From positions 937,045 to 1,001,044 of the forward strand of contig NZ_JASJOC010000001.1 in NCBI RefSeq assembly GCF_030068615.1: a stretch of 64,000 nt of DNA, read 5' to 3'. The stretch's first letter is position 1, and the number at the start of each line of letters is the position of its first letter. The notes under the pieces are model-generated. The model was not told where the DNA came from and ran no database searches. It worked only from the letters and a program-made list of their open reading frames with translations. The DNA is from Halostagnicola sp. A-GB9-2 (lineage in GTDB: Archaea; Halobacteriota; Halobacteria; Halobacteriales; Natrialbaceae). Positions 41,888-52,612 of the stretch are shown piece after piece. Both the position numbers and the translations under genes were made by a program.

Positions 41888-43237
41888 TTAGTCGTCGGCG
41901 GGGATGGGATTTCTCGAGCCTACAGTGGTCGATCGCGTCCGGTAGAGCATGCTGGCGAGGCCGATGCCGGCGACACCGAGGACGAGGTAGATGACGAATC
42001 CGGTCGCGTACCCAGAAACGCCCCGTACGTCGACGAAGAGGCCAAGTATCGGCGGGACAGCGAACCCGCCGAAGCCGCCGATGCCGCCGACGAGCCCGGA
42101 TGCGCCACCGACGGCTTCGGGGACGTATTTCGGGAGTAACTGGTAGATCGCGGCGCTGGCGATTCCCATCCCCGCTCCGAGGACGACCGTGGCGACGACT
42201 GCGGTGATCGGGTCGCGAGTGAGTACGAGGACGAGCGTCGAGAGTGTGATTGTTCCGAAGCTCACCAAGGCCGTCTCCTCTCCGCCGCGTCGATCGCTGA
42301 TCACGCCGCCGCCGATTCGACAGAGCGGCGAGAGAAGGGTAAACGTGACCGCGGTGACGATACCAGCGGTCTGTACGTCGAATCCGTGAAGGTTGGCCCA
42401 GTACGACGGATACCAGACCGTGAGCGCGAGATAGCCGCCAAAGGAAACGAAAAACAGCGATGTGAGCATCCACGATCGGCGAATGGTAGCCGCTTTGCGG
42501 ATCGATTCCATCGCGTCGCCGCTGGGAAACAGTTCCTGTCCGGCCTCCTCGGCGCGCGACTTCGCTTCGTCCTCGTCGAGCCCCTGCTTTCGGTACTGGA
42601 AGTACGGCGCGTCCACGGCGAAAATCACGAAGACGATCGTTCCGACGAGGAGGAAGGCGAACCACGCGGCGTACGTTCCTGTCAGCCCGAACGCGAGCAG
42701 AGCGAACGGAGAGACGATCGTAAACAGCCCTGGGGACGTGGTGCCCAGACCGGCGAACACCGCGAGCATCGTGCCTCGCCGGTCGGATTTGTACCAGTAG
42801 GAAGTGTCGACGGCCCCGACAGAGAACGCGGCGATCCCACAGCCGCTCAGCGAGCCGAAGAAGAAGATGAGCGGGTAGTGTACAATCGTCAGGCCGTCCG
42901 GATACGCCGTCAGAAGGATCACTAGCAATCCGCCCATTCCGACCACCGACAAGCCGAGCAAGATAGCGAACGGTTTCTTCGCACCGACGTCCTCGACCCA
43001 CGCGCCGAAGGGGATTCGAAGCAGCGAACCGGTTAACTGCGGCGCAGCGACGAGCAATCCGAGCAACAGTCCCGAAAGTCCGAGCACTTCCTCGAACTCG
43101 GTTGCGATCGGCCCGTAGACGACGACACCGGCGAATCCGACGAAATACCCGAACGTCGAAACCGCGACCGCCTGTCGAGGACTACCGCGAATGTCTGAAC
43201 CGCCGACGGCCGACTCCTGCTTTACTTGCTCGCTCAT
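41888..43237 (-). CDS. narK: NarK-type nitrate/nitrite MFS porter
   Basis: 449 residues, twelve helices. The nitrate signature G-x-x-G-x-x-G-G-x-G-G-F appears as GASGLVGGIGGFGGFAVPP (about 376-394), with the N-terminal equivalent near FFGSLSGCGIAAFSVG and YGPIATEFEEVLGL. Imports nitrate or exchanges nitrate and nitrite. No nitrate reductase gene is in the window. A TATA-like AAGTTTATAAAATG on the minus strand near 43440 would give a 200-nt leader. Confidence 0.85.
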   Translation of the reverse strand: MSEQVKQESAVGGSDIRGSPRQAVAVSTFGYFVGFAGVVVYGPIATEFEEVLGLSGLLLGLLVAAPQLTGSLLRIPFGAWVEDVGAKKPFAILLGLSVVGMGGLLVILLTAYPDGLTIVHYPLIFFFGSLSGCGIAAFSVGAVDTSYWYKSDRRGTMLAVFAGLGTTSPGLFTIVSPFALLAFGLTGTYAAWFAFLLVGTIVFVIFAVDAPYFQYRKQGLDEDEAKSRAEEAGQELFPSGDAMESIRKAATIRRSWMLTSLFFVSFGGYLALTVWYPSYWANLHGFDVQTAGIVTAVTFTLLSPLCRIGGGVISDRRGGEETALVSFGTITLSTLVLVLTRDPITAVVATVVLGAGMGIASAAIYQLLPKYVPEAVGGASGLVGGIGGFGGFAVPPILGLFVDVRGVSGYATGFVIYLVLGVAGIGLASMLYRTRSTTVGSRNPIPADD

Positions 43238-43776
43238 TCGTCGTCGGTAGGTGAGACGGAACGTTCACGTCGATCGGACTGACGTGGTCCTCGGTTCGAC
43301 GCCGCTCGAGAAAACGCCGTTTCGGGAGCCACGGTCACAGAGTACCACCAGTTTCGACGGTTCGGTTCAAACCTACGTACTGATTCATGGAAACGGGAAA
43401 CGTACGAAAGTACTAAACGGTGATCGTTTACATTTTATAAACTTTTCTCGTGCACAGAAGTGGACCCGCCAGTCTGAAAATGGATGGAGACAATATAAGG
43501 TTGTAATAGTTCTGTGAGAGGTGTTTGATCGGACGAGTGTCCACAGCCAACCGTGCTATTTGGTACCGATAATCAAAATTCGAACGACCAATCCCTAAAC
43601 AGTGGTTGGGAACGCCAGCAGGCCCCTGACCAGTCTTCCGGTCGAACTTCGAGAAGAGATCCTCACCGATCGGGACATCACTATATCATTCGAAGATCAC
43701 GAACTCCACGAGCGACTCGATAGACTCGCCGACGCTAAGCGTCGGGGCACTCCTACGGTTTCCGATCGAGTAACGC
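43238..43776. other. 540-nt intergenic stretch with possible gene remnant
   Basis: The left half is the upstream region of the NarK gene, with a TATA-like sequence at about 43430-43445. The right half has a plus-strand frame (about 43602-43780) whose middle reads like protein (EEILTDRDITISFEDHELHE) but lacks a family match and runs into the M50 gene; I take it as a remnant. A small hairpin CCGACGC/GCGTCGG lies at about 43729-43745. Confidence 0.4.
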
Positions 43777-45063
43777 TCAGTCCGAAACCTGTGATTGGGG
43801 CGAGTGGTTCACTTCGCCGCTCTTCTGGACGATGTCAAGCGCGGTCATCATATCGGTTCTCGAAATGAGTCCGACGAGGTCGCCGTCTTCGTCAGTTCCG
43901 TCGGTTCTCGCTTCGTCGAGAACCGTGTCGTCGAATCCGCCATTATCGTAGACACGCTCTTCGTGAAGCGAATCTTCCGGTCGATTCATCGATGGTGATT
44001 CTCGTCCTTCGACAACGAGCAAGCGGCCGATTCGTTCCGACTGCATCCGTTCGAGCGCGGTCATCGCGTCGGAGTCGGCCGTAATCGTCTGGAGGTCGGT
44101 CGTCATCACGTCCGAAACGGTAAACGCGTCGCGTTCGACGGGCTTGACCTCCTGTGCGTCCGAAAGGGTGACGAGTCCGACGAGATAGCCGTTATCGAGC
44201 ACCGGATATCCCGTGTGACGTTCGGAAAACATCCGCTGAATGAGTTCCTCGACGCTGGTATCGGGATCGACCGTGTGAAGGTCTCGAGCGGGCGTCATAA
44301 TGTCGCTAACCGTGACGTCCTGAAACGCGGCTTTCATCGTTACCTGCTGGGATTCGCCCGAGGCGGCGATGTAGATGAAAAACGCAACACCAATGAGAAT
44401 CGGGTTAAACGGCGGAATCAGTCCGAAGAGCCCCATCATAAGCGCGAAGAATTTTCCGACCGTCGCAGCCTGCTGAGTTGCTTTCGCGTACGGTTTGCTC
44501 CGGGCGAGCAGGGCCCGAAGAACTCGACCGCCGTCCATCGGAAACGCCGGGAGCATATTGAATGCGGCGAGCGCGATGTTGAGGACCGCGAGGTACCCGA
44601 AGACGAACCGAGCGCCGTCCAAGGTCTCCGGTGTGAGGAGAAAGAGGGCGTAGGACCCGACACCGACCAGAATAGAGACGATGGGGCCCGCGATAGCGAT
44701 GTTGAGTTCCTGTTTCCAATCTTCGGGCATTTCCGAGAGGGCGGCGATCCCACCCAACAACCAGAGCGTAATCGAATCGATGGGAAATCCGTACCGCTGT
44801 GCGGTAAGCGAGTGCCCGAGTTCGTGCAAGACGACACCGACGAATAGCCCGATGGCCGCTGCGAAACCGAGTATCCACGGCATCATCCCGCTCGTTATCG
44901 TTGCAGTATCGATTCCCGCGCCGAGCGTATCGTTCAGGAGATCTGCGACCAGTTCGATCTGGAACCCGATTAGATACGCAAACAGGGGAAGGACCAACAA
45001 AAACGTCAGATCGAGCTTGATAGGAATGCCAAACAGCGATCCGATCCGGAAACTCTTCCACAT
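43777..45063 (-). CDS. M50 site-2-type protease with paired CBS domains
   Basis: 428 residues. The zinc motif HELGHSL (about 83-89) and the distal N-M-L-P-A-F-P-M-D-G-G (about 165-175) are both intact. Six helices, then two CBS domains (about 250-370) separated by an acidic insert. Intramembrane cleavage of regulators is the family role; CBS pairs may sense adenine nucleotides. Substrate unknown. Confidence 0.92.
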   Translation of the reverse strand: MWKSFRIGSLFGIPIKLDLTFLLVLPLFAYLIGFQIELVADLLNDTLGAGIDTATITSGMMPWILGFAAAIGLFVGVVLHELGHSLTAQRYGFPIDSITLWLLGGIAALSEMPEDWKQELNIAIAGPIVSILVGVGSYALFLLTPETLDGARFVFGYLAVLNIALAAFNMLPAFPMDGGRVLRALLARSKPYAKATQQAATVGKFFALMMGLFGLIPPFNPILIGVAFFIYIAASGESQQVTMKAAFQDVTVSDIMTPARDLHTVDPDTSVEELIQRMFSERHTGYPVLDNGYLVGLVTLSDAQEVKPVERDAFTVSDVMTTDLQTITADSDAMTALERMQSERIGRLLVVEGRESPSMNRPEDSLHEERVYDNGGFDDTVLDEARTDGTDEDGDLVGLISRTDMMTALDIVQKSGEVNHSPQSQVSD

Positions 45064-45516
45064 ACCCTCTTATATCGGTGGAAGACCCTTAAACACGCCG
45101 ACGGTTGACGGGTTTGTGGTTCATCGTCGATACGAAATCCCCCGCCATATAATCGAGAACCATATGTTGAAATAAAGCATGTAGATTTCTATATAGTTCT
45201 ACGGGTTTTTGCGATACCGATCGAGTAATCGCATGCAGAACGAAGCACATTTTCAGGGGAGTTTCTTTGAGTTTATGCCATATTCCATTCAGTACCTCGA
45301 GGCCACGGCAAACGAGAGAGGATTACAGACGAGTAGTAAATACGTACGGAGAACGTCCAGTACACGAGTATTACTCACTTCCGCTCGAGAATGTCTTCGT
45401 CCTGTATCTATGTCAGTTCCCACCAATACATATAATCACATCATTATTTATTACCCAGTATATATCCACACCACCATAGATTTATACCAGAGTTCGTGGA
45501 TGATGTTTCCATACTG
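45064..45516. other. AT-rich intergenic region
   Basis: About 450 nt, unusually rich in A+T from 45150 onward, with several TATA-like runs (for example TATATATCC near 45460). A short imperfect palindrome around CTATATAG lies at 45180-45202. No credible coding frame. It separates the M50 gene from a divergent small regulator, so it probably holds both promoters; the rest is unexplained. Confidence 0.5.
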
Positions 45517-45753
45517 ATGAAAGCCCAGCTCACCACCACGACGAACGCCGACCGAACCCCGCTCCCAACCGAACTCAACTCGTCGCAGGCAAAGCTCGTG
45601 TACCTGTACCTTGAAACGACCGGCGGCGCGACGGTCGGAGAACTCAGCGAAACGCTGTCCATGAAGAAAATGGCGACGCTGAGCGTGATGAACTCCCTTT
45701 CGACCCAGGGACTGGTCGAAAAAGTCGACGACGAATACATCCCCAGCAACTGA
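45517..45753 (+). CDS. Small winged-helix regulator (MarR/TrmB-like)
   Basis: 78 residues from ATG 45517. One winged helix: LNSSQAKLVYLYLETTGGAT (about 21-40), TVGELSETLSMKKMATLSVM as the recognition region, and a wing GLVEKVDDEYIPS. No ligand domain, so it is a minimal DNA-binding protein. Haloarchaea have many of these; target unknown. The AT-rich upstream region ends in a TATA-like TTTATAC 26 nt before the start. Confidence 0.75.
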   Translation: MKAQLTTTTNADRTPLPTELNSSQAKLVYLYLETTGGATVGELSETLSMKKMATLSVMNSLSTQGLVEKVDDEYIPSN

Positions 45754-46014
45754 GTCTCGAGTCAGGACCTTCCCCGACGAGTAGAGCCGTTTTCTAGGTT
45801 CTATAACCAGACTCATTGACTCGAGCACACCGTAATTCGAGTATACTCGAAGAAGACACTCGGAGCTCTATCGACCGACACGGTTTGTGCGAAACCGTTC
45901 GGCGACGGGACCAGTTGGGGCATCTAACAATGTGAACGGCCCACACTTCGACGGCGACGGCTTCGAAGCCTTTATCCGCACGGTAGCACTCCGTTTTTGT
46001 AAGTAACTACAGCC

Positions 46015-46545
46015 ATGTCAGAGAAACCCGCCTCTATGTACCGGGAGATCAGTAAACCGGCCTACACGCGCCGGGAGTATATTACTGGTATTCCGGGTTC
46101 GAAGGTCGCACAGCACAAGATGGGAGACGTCGCAGCCGATCCCGAAGAGTATCCGGTTCAGATCAGCCTGATCACCGAAGAGGAGTGCCAGATCCGCCAC
46201 GGATCGCTCGAGGCCTCTCGACTGTCGGCGAACCGACACATGCTGAAAAGCGCCGGCGAGCACCAGTACAAGATGATTCTGCGCAAGTTCCCCCACCACG
46301 TCATCCGGGAGAACAAGCAGGCAACCGGTGCCGGTGCAGACCGTGTTTCCGACGGAATGCGCCAGTCGTTCGGCAAAATCGTCGGAACGGCAGCCCGAAT
46401 CCAGCAGGGCGAACGCATCTTCACGATCTGGTGTGACGTCGAGGACGCCGAGTTCGCAAAGGACGCGCTTCGACGCTCCTACAACAAGATCTCGCCACCA
46501 TGTCGCGTCGTCGTCGAACGTGGCGAGGAAGAACTGATCGCGTAA
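46015..46545 (+). CDS. rpl10e: Ribosomal protein L10e (uL16)
   Basis: 176 residues. Archaeal large-subunit protein, recognised by the start [18 protein letters not shown] and later [12 protein letters not shown] and [12 protein letters not shown]. It contacts the tRNA binding region and 5S rRNA side of the peptidyl transferase centre. Preceded by a TATA-like CTTTATC about 45 nt upstream. Confidence 0.97.
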   Translation: MSEKPASMYREISKPAYTRREYITGIPGSKVAQHKMGDVAADPEEYPVQISLITEEECQIRHGSLEASRLSANRHMLKSAGEHQYKMILRKFPHHVIRENKQATGAGADRVSDGMRQSFGKIVGTAARIQQGERIFTIWCDVEDAEFAKDALRRSYNKISPPCRVVVERGEEELIA

Positions 46546-46696
46546 CGCCCGAATTTTCGCGTTTCGACTCGACAACGGAGAGCGACGGCTCCAGCTTCCG
46601 AGTGTCGGCCAGGCGGGACCCGGTGTTCGTCGGCCCACTCCGAACGACGACGGCAAATACTCTACTGTTTTTTGTCTCGCCGGCTTATACCCGAGT

Positions 46697-47584
46697 ATGA
46701 TCGACCTCGCGGTCGCGAACAATCAGGAGACGTTCCAGCGGATGGGTGATCCGCTCGAGGAACGGGGAATTCGAGCGCACCACGTGCCCGTCCGCGAGCG
46801 GACGGTACCGATCGGAGCCGACGCCCCGTGGTCTGCAGACGAGTACGACGTGGGGTTCGTCTATCCCGGCCGACTGATGGAAGGCGGCGTCGCGGATGCG
46901 CTGTTGGACATCCCGTGGCTAAACGACCACTCGAGCGTGTTGACATCGCGAAACAAAGGGGAGGTATTGGCCAGGCTCGAGCGAGCCGATATCCCCGTTC
47001 CGGATTCGGTGTACGTCTCGAACGAAGTCGGCGAGTCAGAACTCGCGTCGGTCTTCGAGCGATTCGAACCGCCGGTGGTCGTCAAGCCGAACTCGACGAC
47101 GCGGGGGGCCGGCGTCGCGAAAGCTCACGACCTCGATTCGTTTCTCGGAATTTGCGATTACCTCTCGCTGGTCCACGATTATCGAGCAACCGGCGACCAG
47201 TCGTTTCTCGTCCAAGAGTATCTTCCCGAAGCGGTCGACTATCGGGTCATGATTCTCGAGGGCGAGTGCGTCGGGGCGGTCGAGCGGACGCTCCCCGAGA
47301 ACGCCATTGCACACGGTCAGTGGAAGCACAACGTCCATCGCGGAGCGACGGCGACCGGCGTCGATCTCCCGGAGTCGCTTCGCGAACTCGCCGAGTCGGT
47401 CGCCCGAACGCTCGAGATTCCGTTTCTCGGTGTCGACCTGCTCGCAAGCGGTGACCGCGTCGTCGTCAACGAAACGAACGCGCGCCCGACGATCGACGAC
47501 GAAACAAAATACGAAGCGGGATTTTACGATCGACTCGCCGAGGCGATACGCTCGCGGGCGAGCAACAATACGGAAAAGCTATAA
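46697..47584 (+). CDS. RimK-type ATP-grasp ligase
   Basis: 295 residues. The ATP-grasp core includes VVVKPNSTTRGAGVAK (about 121-136, the glycine-rich loop), FLVQEYLPEAVDYRVMI (about 165-181), and the metal site VVNETNARPTID (about 256-267), with Glu and Asn ligands. An N-terminal Rossmann-like part precedes. Such enzymes join an amino acid or peptide to a carboxylate, as in RimK or LysX, but no LysW-like carrier is nearby; substrate unknown. Confidence 0.85.
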   Translation: MIDLAVANNQETFQRMGDPLEERGIRAHHVPVRERTVPIGADAPWSADEYDVGFVYPGRLMEGGVADALLDIPWLNDHSSVLTSRNKGEVLARLERADIPVPDSVYVSNEVGESELASVFERFEPPVVVKPNSTTRGAGVAKAHDLDSFLGICDYLSLVHDYRATGDQSFLVQEYLPEAVDYRVMILEGECVGAVERTLPENAIAHGQWKHNVHRGATATGVDLPESLRELAESVARTLEIPFLGVDLLASGDRVVVNETNARPTIDDETKYEAGFYDRLAEAIRSRASNNTEKL

Positions 47585-47664
47585 ACGAGAGTCCGGCGAC
47601 TGGTTCGACGGCGAGCGAAATCGATCCGAACGGAACGCGAGGGTGATCGGCTTCGTGACGGTGG

Positions 47665-48060
47665 TTATTCGAGGCTAATATCCGATGACTTCTCGGCCGA
47701 TTCGAAGACGACCTCGAGGATACCGTTGTTGTACGTCGCCTCGGCGGTGTGTTCGTTGACGGGCTGTGAAAGCGAGACGCGTTCGTCGTACTGTCGGTGC
47801 TGGCTCTGTGCGGATATCGTGAGTGACTTGCCGTCACACTCGAGATCGATGTTTTCCTTTTCGACACCCGGGAGGTCGGCGATAACGCGGAGTTCGTCGT
47901 CGGTTTCGTGAATGTCGACGTGGGTATCCGATCCAAAGCCGTTGTCGACGGAACTAGAGGATTCGAAATCGACATCCGCACCGTTCATCATTTCGTTCAT
48001 CATTCGCTCAATCTCACGAAAGAGGTCATCGAAGGGTTCGTCGCGATCATCTCGGCGCAT
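47665..48060 (-). CDS. Hsp20 family small heat shock protein
   Basis: 131 residues from ATG 48060; the longer frame upstream is of poor composition. The N-terminus RRDDRDEPFDDLFREIERMM is followed by an alpha-crystallin domain: VDIHETDDELRVIADLPG (about 49-66), D-L-E-C-D-G-K-S-L-T-I, and the A-x-Y-x-N-G-I-L-E-V strand. No C-terminal I-x-I motif is evident. Chaperone. Confidence 0.88.
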   Translation of the reverse strand: MRRDDRDEPFDDLFREIERMMNEMMNGADVDFESSSSVDNGFGSDTHVDIHETDDELRVIADLPGVEKENIDLECDGKSLTISAQSQHRQYDERVSLSQPVNEHTAEATYNNGILEVVFESAEKSSDISLE

Positions 48061-48131
48061 GGAACACTCTAGTAGGGCACGTGGCAAAAACTTTCTGTCG
48101 GTCCGAATCGTTCCGAACGCTTGAGATCGAG

Positions 48132-49145
48132 TTAGAAACCGATACCCATCTGCTCGTTCGTCGTCGCGATGCTGTCCTCGGCGTCGCTCGCGCCGAGTAC
48201 CGCACGGATCGCGTCGACGTTTTCGGGGACAACGTCCGATTCCTGGTGAATTCCCTGGAAGAGGTAGCAATCTCGGCCGACGGTCGAGATGGATTCCTCC
48301 CAGATGCAGTTCTCCCAGAGGTCTCCGCGCGGTCGCCCGACGTCGTGTGCGTACTCTTTTAACTTGCCGCTACCGTCGATCGACATCGTCTCAGGAATGA
48401 GAAACAGGCGTGATTCGTCGGCGAGCAGTTCGCGGACCTCGGCCGCCTCGACGTCCGACTCGAGCGTGAGGTTCAAACTGTGCATGTGCATCAGCGTCGC
48501 CGGGACCTTCATGCCGAGCGTGTCGATGTCGAGATCCGGAAAGATGGTCTCGACATCGGGTCCGTGGTGGGACGGAATCGTGACCGGGTTCGGGAGAATA
48601 TCGTTGATCGGGCCTCGAGTTGTCTGGCCGGGATCGCCGCCGCGTCTGACCAGCGTTGCGCGGACCTTCTCGACGCCGTAGGCCTCTCGAAGCGGAGCGA
48701 TGACTCGCGAAAGTCCCGTCGTGTTACAGGAGACGACTCGGACGTGGTCCGCGTCGACGGCGTTGGAAAAGTTCGAGCGCGCGTTGAAGCTTACATCTGC
48801 GATTTCGGCATCCTCTCCGCCCTGATAGAGCGCGGGCGTGTCGTACTCCTCGTAGAGCGCCTTGTTTTCGGCACCGATCCCCGACGGCGTCGCATCGACG
48901 ACGACGTCTGCTTTCTCGACGAGGTTCTCGACCGGGCCGGCGATCTCGAGTCCTGCCTCGGCGAACTGGTCGGCCCGTTCCTCGATCGCGGCGTAGAGCG
49001 GGTACCCCTTCTCGAGCGCGGTCTCGGCCTCGAAGTTCGGGCGCGTCTTGGCGACGCCGAGTACCTCCATGTCGGGCTGTTCCCGAACGGCGTCTGCGAC
49101 GCGTTTGCCGATCGTCCCGTAGCCGTTGATCGCGACCTGTATCAT
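48132..49145 (-). CDS. gap: Archaeal type II glyceraldehyde-3-phosphate dehydrogenase
   Basis: 337 residues from ATG 49145. NAD(P)-binding [14 protein letters not shown] (about 7-20), catalytic Cys in [11 protein letters not shown] (about 140), and the type II archaeal segment HHGPDV / MHMHSLN. Works in gluconeogenesis or glycolysis with either cofactor. Divergent from the aminopeptidase gene with a 192-nt space. Confidence 0.94.
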   Translation of the reverse strand: MIQVAINGYGTIGKRVADAVREQPDMEVLGVAKTRPNFEAETALEKGYPLYAAIEERADQFAEAGLEIAGPVENLVEKADVVVDATPSGIGAENKALYEEYDTPALYQGGEDAEIADVSFNARSNFSNAVDADHVRVVSCNTTGLSRVIAPLREAYGVEKVRATLVRRGGDPGQTTRGPINDILPNPVTIPSHHGPDVETIFPDLDIDTLGMKVPATLMHMHSLNLTLESDVEAAEVRELLADESRLFLIPETMSIDGSGKLKEYAHDVGRPRGDLWENCIWEESISTVGRDCYLFQGIHQESDVVPENVDAIRAVLGASDAEDSIATTNEQMGIGF

Positions 49146-49337
49146 ACACCCGACTCCACTGTCGAATCGGATAACCGTTTCGAGCCTTCTCCACCGGTTT
49201 TTACTCGGTTGAGAGTTTTTACGCGAGCTATCACGTTCCCGTATCGCGCTCGAATCGGCGCTACCAGTATTCGAATGTCCACCGCCGCGAACGCCGAGAG
49301 AGCAAGACCTTTCGGCGTACTGGTCCCACTCACGGGT

Positions 49338-50294
49338 ATGTCCGATCTTCGAGGACCCGCGGAAACGGCGATTCGACAATGTCTCGACGTGCAGGCCGAA
49401 GAGTCCTGCGCGATCGTTACCGACGAAAAGCGCGAGCCGATCGGGAACGCGCTCTATGAGGCCGCACGTGAGCGGACCGACGACGTGGCGGTCGTCCGGT
49501 ACCCGCCGGGAGACACCCACGGATCGGAACCGCCCGAGCCCGTTTCGGCGGCGATGGCGGCGGCAGATGTCGTGTTGGCCCCGACGACGAAGAGTCTGAG
49601 TCACACCCGAGCGCGCACCGACGCGAACGATGCCGGCGCTCGAGTCGCGACGCTACCGGGGATCACCGAGGACGTGTTCACGGTCGGTCTGGACGCCGAT
49701 TACGAGTCCATCGCCTCCCACTGCGAGGACGTTCGCGAACAGGTCGACGACGCCGAGGAGGTTCGAGTGACGACCGACGCCGGAACCGACATTACGTTCG
49801 GAATTGGCGACCGGGAGTTCCTCTCGGACACCGGCATCGTCCACGAACCGGGCGAAATGTCGAACTTACCCGCCGGCGAAGTGTTCGTCAGCCCCGAAAC
49901 GGCCGACGGCACGTTCGTCGTCGACGGCACGATGATGCCCCACGGACTGCTCGAGGATGGAGAGACGCTCACGTTCGAGGTCGAAGACGGCCTCGTAACG
50001 GAGATTTCTGACGACGAGATACGGGAGACGGTCGAAACCGCCGCCGAGGAAGTCGGAGACGCGGCGTACAACCTGGCGGAACTCGGCATCGGAACGAACG
50101 TCGCCGTCACCGAACTGGTCGGCTCCGTGTTGCTCGACGAGAAGGCCGGCGGCACGGTCCACATCGCCATCGGCGACAACGCGGGAATCGGCGGCGACGT
50201 CGACGCGCCGATTCATCTGGACGGCATCCTCCGTGAGCCGACGGTGTTCGCCGACGGTGAGGAGGTCACGCTTCCCACGGGCGGACCACGCTAG
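49338..50294 (+). CDS. M29-type (leucyl) aminopeptidase
   Basis: 318 residues from ATG 49338; an in-frame ATG at 49275 is possible but has poor composition. Metal-binding segments of the M29 family: [17 protein letters not shown] (about 178-194) with the Glu ligands, [20 protein letters not shown] (about 253-272), and [10 protein letters not shown] (about 277-286) with His. Cleaves N-terminal residues from peptides. Confidence 0.85.
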   Translation: MSDLRGPAETAIRQCLDVQAEESCAIVTDEKREPIGNALYEAARERTDDVAVVRYPPGDTHGSEPPEPVSAAMAAADVVLAPTTKSLSHTRARTDANDAGARVATLPGITEDVFTVGLDADYESIASHCEDVREQVDDAEEVRVTTDAGTDITFGIGDREFLSDTGIVHEPGEMSNLPAGEVFVSPETADGTFVVDGTMMPHGLLEDGETLTFEVEDGLVTEISDDEIRETVETAAEEVGDAAYNLAELGIGTNVAVTELVGSVLLDEKAGGTVHIAIGDNAGIGGDVDAPIHLDGILREPTVFADGEEVTLPTGGPR

Positions 50295-50351
50295 CGAAGA
50301 GCCACGATCAGGTTCACGCACCTTTTAGGTCGCTGGCCCTTACACCGGGCT

Positions 50352-51005
50352 ATGAGCGATATTCCCGATCGACTCCCGACGGCCTGCCCCTCGTGTTCTC
50401 CGGAACTCGAGACGGTCCACGAGGTCCTCTCGCCGGGCGGTGGCAGCATCACCGTCCGCTGTGGAGAGTGTGGCCACGTTCACAAGATCCAGCCTGAACC
50501 GGAACGCGAAGTCACCCTCGACGTCGTCGTCTCGCAGGACGGCGAGTCCTTCACCGCGAACGTCACGACGCCCGAAGACGAGACCATCGAGACCGGCGAC
50601 GAGTTCATCCTCGAGACCGACGAAGTGCTTTCGACGGTTCGCGTGACCAGCATCGAACTCCCCGAGCAACGTCGCAGAGAGGCCGCAGATGCGAAAGACG
50701 TCGAAACCGTCTGGACGCGAGAGGTAGACAACGTCTCGGTCGACATCACGGTCCACCCGCAGGACGGCTCTCACGACGACAGCGAAAGCATCACCGTCCA
50801 CGTCCCCGGTGACTACGAGTTCGAAGTCGGCGAGGTCGAGACCTTCGGCGACAACGAGTTCGAAATCGACGCCTTCGTCGTCCGAAGCGACGCCAGCGGC
50901 TACCAGCGCGACCGCAACGAACTCGAGGGTGACATGGTCCTCGCGAAGGACGCAAAGCGCGTCTACGCCTACGACGAGACGACGACCGCCTGGTCCGCCT
51001 GGTAG
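50352..51005 (+). CDS. HVO_0476-family zinc finger protein
   Basis: 217 residues. N-terminal zinc ribbon with CPSC (about 12-15) and CGECGH (about 37-42). The rest is beta-rich and acidic, with repeated E-V-x-L-D-V and V-D-I-T-V-H strands, and a C-terminal basic R-D-R-N. Same gene family lies next to gap in Haloferax (recalled). Function unknown; probably RNA or protein binding. Confidence 0.8.
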   Translation: MSDIPDRLPTACPSCSPELETVHEVLSPGGGSITVRCGECGHVHKIQPEPEREVTLDVVVSQDGESFTANVTTPEDETIETGDEFILETDEVLSTVRVTSIELPEQRRREAADAKDVETVWTREVDNVSVDITVHPQDGSHDDSESITVHVPGDYEFEVGEVETFGDNEFEIDAFVVRSDASGYQRDRNELEGDMVLAKDAKRVYAYDETTTAWSAW

Positions 51006-51212
51006 AGTCGAGGAGGCCGTCCCACTGGCATCGAATGTCGTGGGACTTCCAGCGTCCCGACGACTTTTGTTGTGTCGGTCAGGCGACTACGGAGCGGTTC
51101 GGTGAACACGGCCGGTACGAGAAGGTACTTTTCGAGTGACGAAAGCGTTTAAGCGCCAGCAGAGTGCTCGAGCGGGAAACGATCCTCGAGGAGCAAACGC
51201 CTTCTCGAGGGT

Positions 51213-52541
51213 TCAGAAGTAGCCAAACAGCGTCCCGCCTAACACCAGCACCCACATGGCGACGCCGGCGACGAGCAGATCGTTCAGCCACGATTCTCGA
51301 GTCGCGCGTTTGGCCGCGCCGCCCGCGATCAGTCCCAGTGCGACGACGACGAGCATTCGCTGGGCGACGACGTCGACGGGCAGCGAGTCGACGCTCATCA
51401 GCCCGTAATCGAGCCAGATCGCCAGGATCAACGATCCCGAGGCGGCGACAGCGGCGTCGAGCCGGCGAGTGAGTCCGTGTGCAACCAAGTACGTCACGAC
51501 GGGGATGCCGACGGCGATGACGGGATAGAGCATTGCGGCGATCATGTGCATTGTGAGCGCGTCGACAGTTCGCTCTAAGGCAATGCCGCCGATCCGAACG
51601 CCGAGGAACATCGCGAGGATGCTCATCGAGAGGACGAGGTGACCGGCTTCGATCCGATCGTACGCGGCCGCGAGCCGGCGACGGTCGACGTCGGTCAGAC
51701 GTTCGTCGATACGGTCGGGCGTCCGCTCGCGAACGCGTTGCTGACTGGCGAGGCCGAGGGCAAACGGAACGAGCACCATCCCAAACAGATCGACGACGGT
51801 CGTCCAGCCGTCGGCGTCCGACGGACCGGAGTTGTCGAGATTGATTCGCTGAACGTCCTCCTGACTATCGACGCCGGGTAGTTCCATGAACTCGGATTCG
51901 ATCTCGAGTTGTGCGCGTTCAACGCCGTCGACGCGGTGGCGGAGCGTGAACCAGTCGAAGTGTTCGGTGTGGGCCTGCATGGCCACCCACTCGTCGTCGC
52001 TGTTGGGAGCCTCGTAGAGCCGAATGTGCATTCGCTCGCCGTAGTAATCGCCGTCGTCGAGCTGGAGCGTCTCGGTCGTCCAGTGTGGGTCTTCACCCGG
52101 TCCGGGGTCGACCCAGGCGTAGCGAGTCGTCCCTACGGCCTCGCCCCACTCGGTCCCCGTGGCGTGGTGGTGATCGTCCTCGAGGAACGCGTAGGGCTCG
52201 TCCTCGGTAGCCATCTCGTCTTCGTCTATCTCTTCCCAGTCGCCGTCGGACTCTTCAGTTAGCAACTGGACGACGTCCTCGCTGTCGCCGCGAACGATGA
52301 TATTGAGCGGACTCCGTTTATCGTGGTGTTCTCTGGAACTCAAGTACGGCCAGATACCGCTGTCTGCGTCCTCGAAGGAATGGACCTCGGGTCGCGGCTG
52401 GTCTTCCTCCTCGGGAGCGATATCGCTGGTCGAAGGAGAGAACAACAGCGACGGACCGCCGAGGAACAGAAACGCGACAGCGAGCAGTACGGTTCCGATT
52501 ACGAGCGAACGACGCATCTGTCCTGCGTTTGGCGTCGGCAC
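51213..52541 (-). CDS. Haloarchaeal membrane protein with external N-terminal domain
   Basis: 442 residues (434 if ATG 52517 is used). One N-terminal helix (about 9-30), an external domain of about 200 residues with His-rich spots (SREHHDKR, DDHHHATGTEW), then six helices (about 225-440). The external part contains W-P-Y-L-S-S-R-E and a strand-rich region like those seen in LssY-C-type haloarchaeal proteins, but no domain can be named. Function unknown. Confidence 0.65.
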   Translation of the reverse strand: MPTPNAGQMRRSLVIGTVLLAVAFLFLGGPSLLFSPSTSDIAPEEEDQPRPEVHSFEDADSGIWPYLSSREHHDKRSPLNIIVRGDSEDVVQLLTEESDGDWEEIDEDEMATEDEPYAFLEDDHHHATGTEWGEAVGTTRYAWVDPGPGEDPHWTTETLQLDDGDYYGERMHIRLYEAPNSDDEWVAMQAHTEHFDWFTLRHRVDGVERAQLEIESEFMELPGVDSQEDVQRINLDNSGPSDADGWTTVVDLFGMVLVPFALGLASQQRVRERTPDRIDERLTDVDRRRLAAAYDRIEAGHLVLSMSILAMFLGVRIGGIALERTVDALTMHMIAAMLYPVIAVGIPVVTYLVAHGLTRRLDAAVAASGSLILAIWLDYGLMSVDSLPVDVVAQRMLVVVALGLIAGGAAKRATRESWLNDLLVAGVAMWVLVLGGTLFGYF

Positions 52542-52612
52542 ACATCAATGTACTCGTCGATCGTGTCAGCAGAGCCGCCCAGATGTGATTAAACGGACAT
52601 ATGGGCCAGCAG

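Noticed and set aside
43602-43868. 88-residue plus-strand open frame
   Set aside because: Only its middle looks like protein and its end overlaps the M50 protease gene; treated as a possible remnant.
45209-45517. Plus-strand open frame in the AT-rich region
   Set aside because: Composition unlike haloarchaeal proteins and no family; the region is better explained as promoter DNA.
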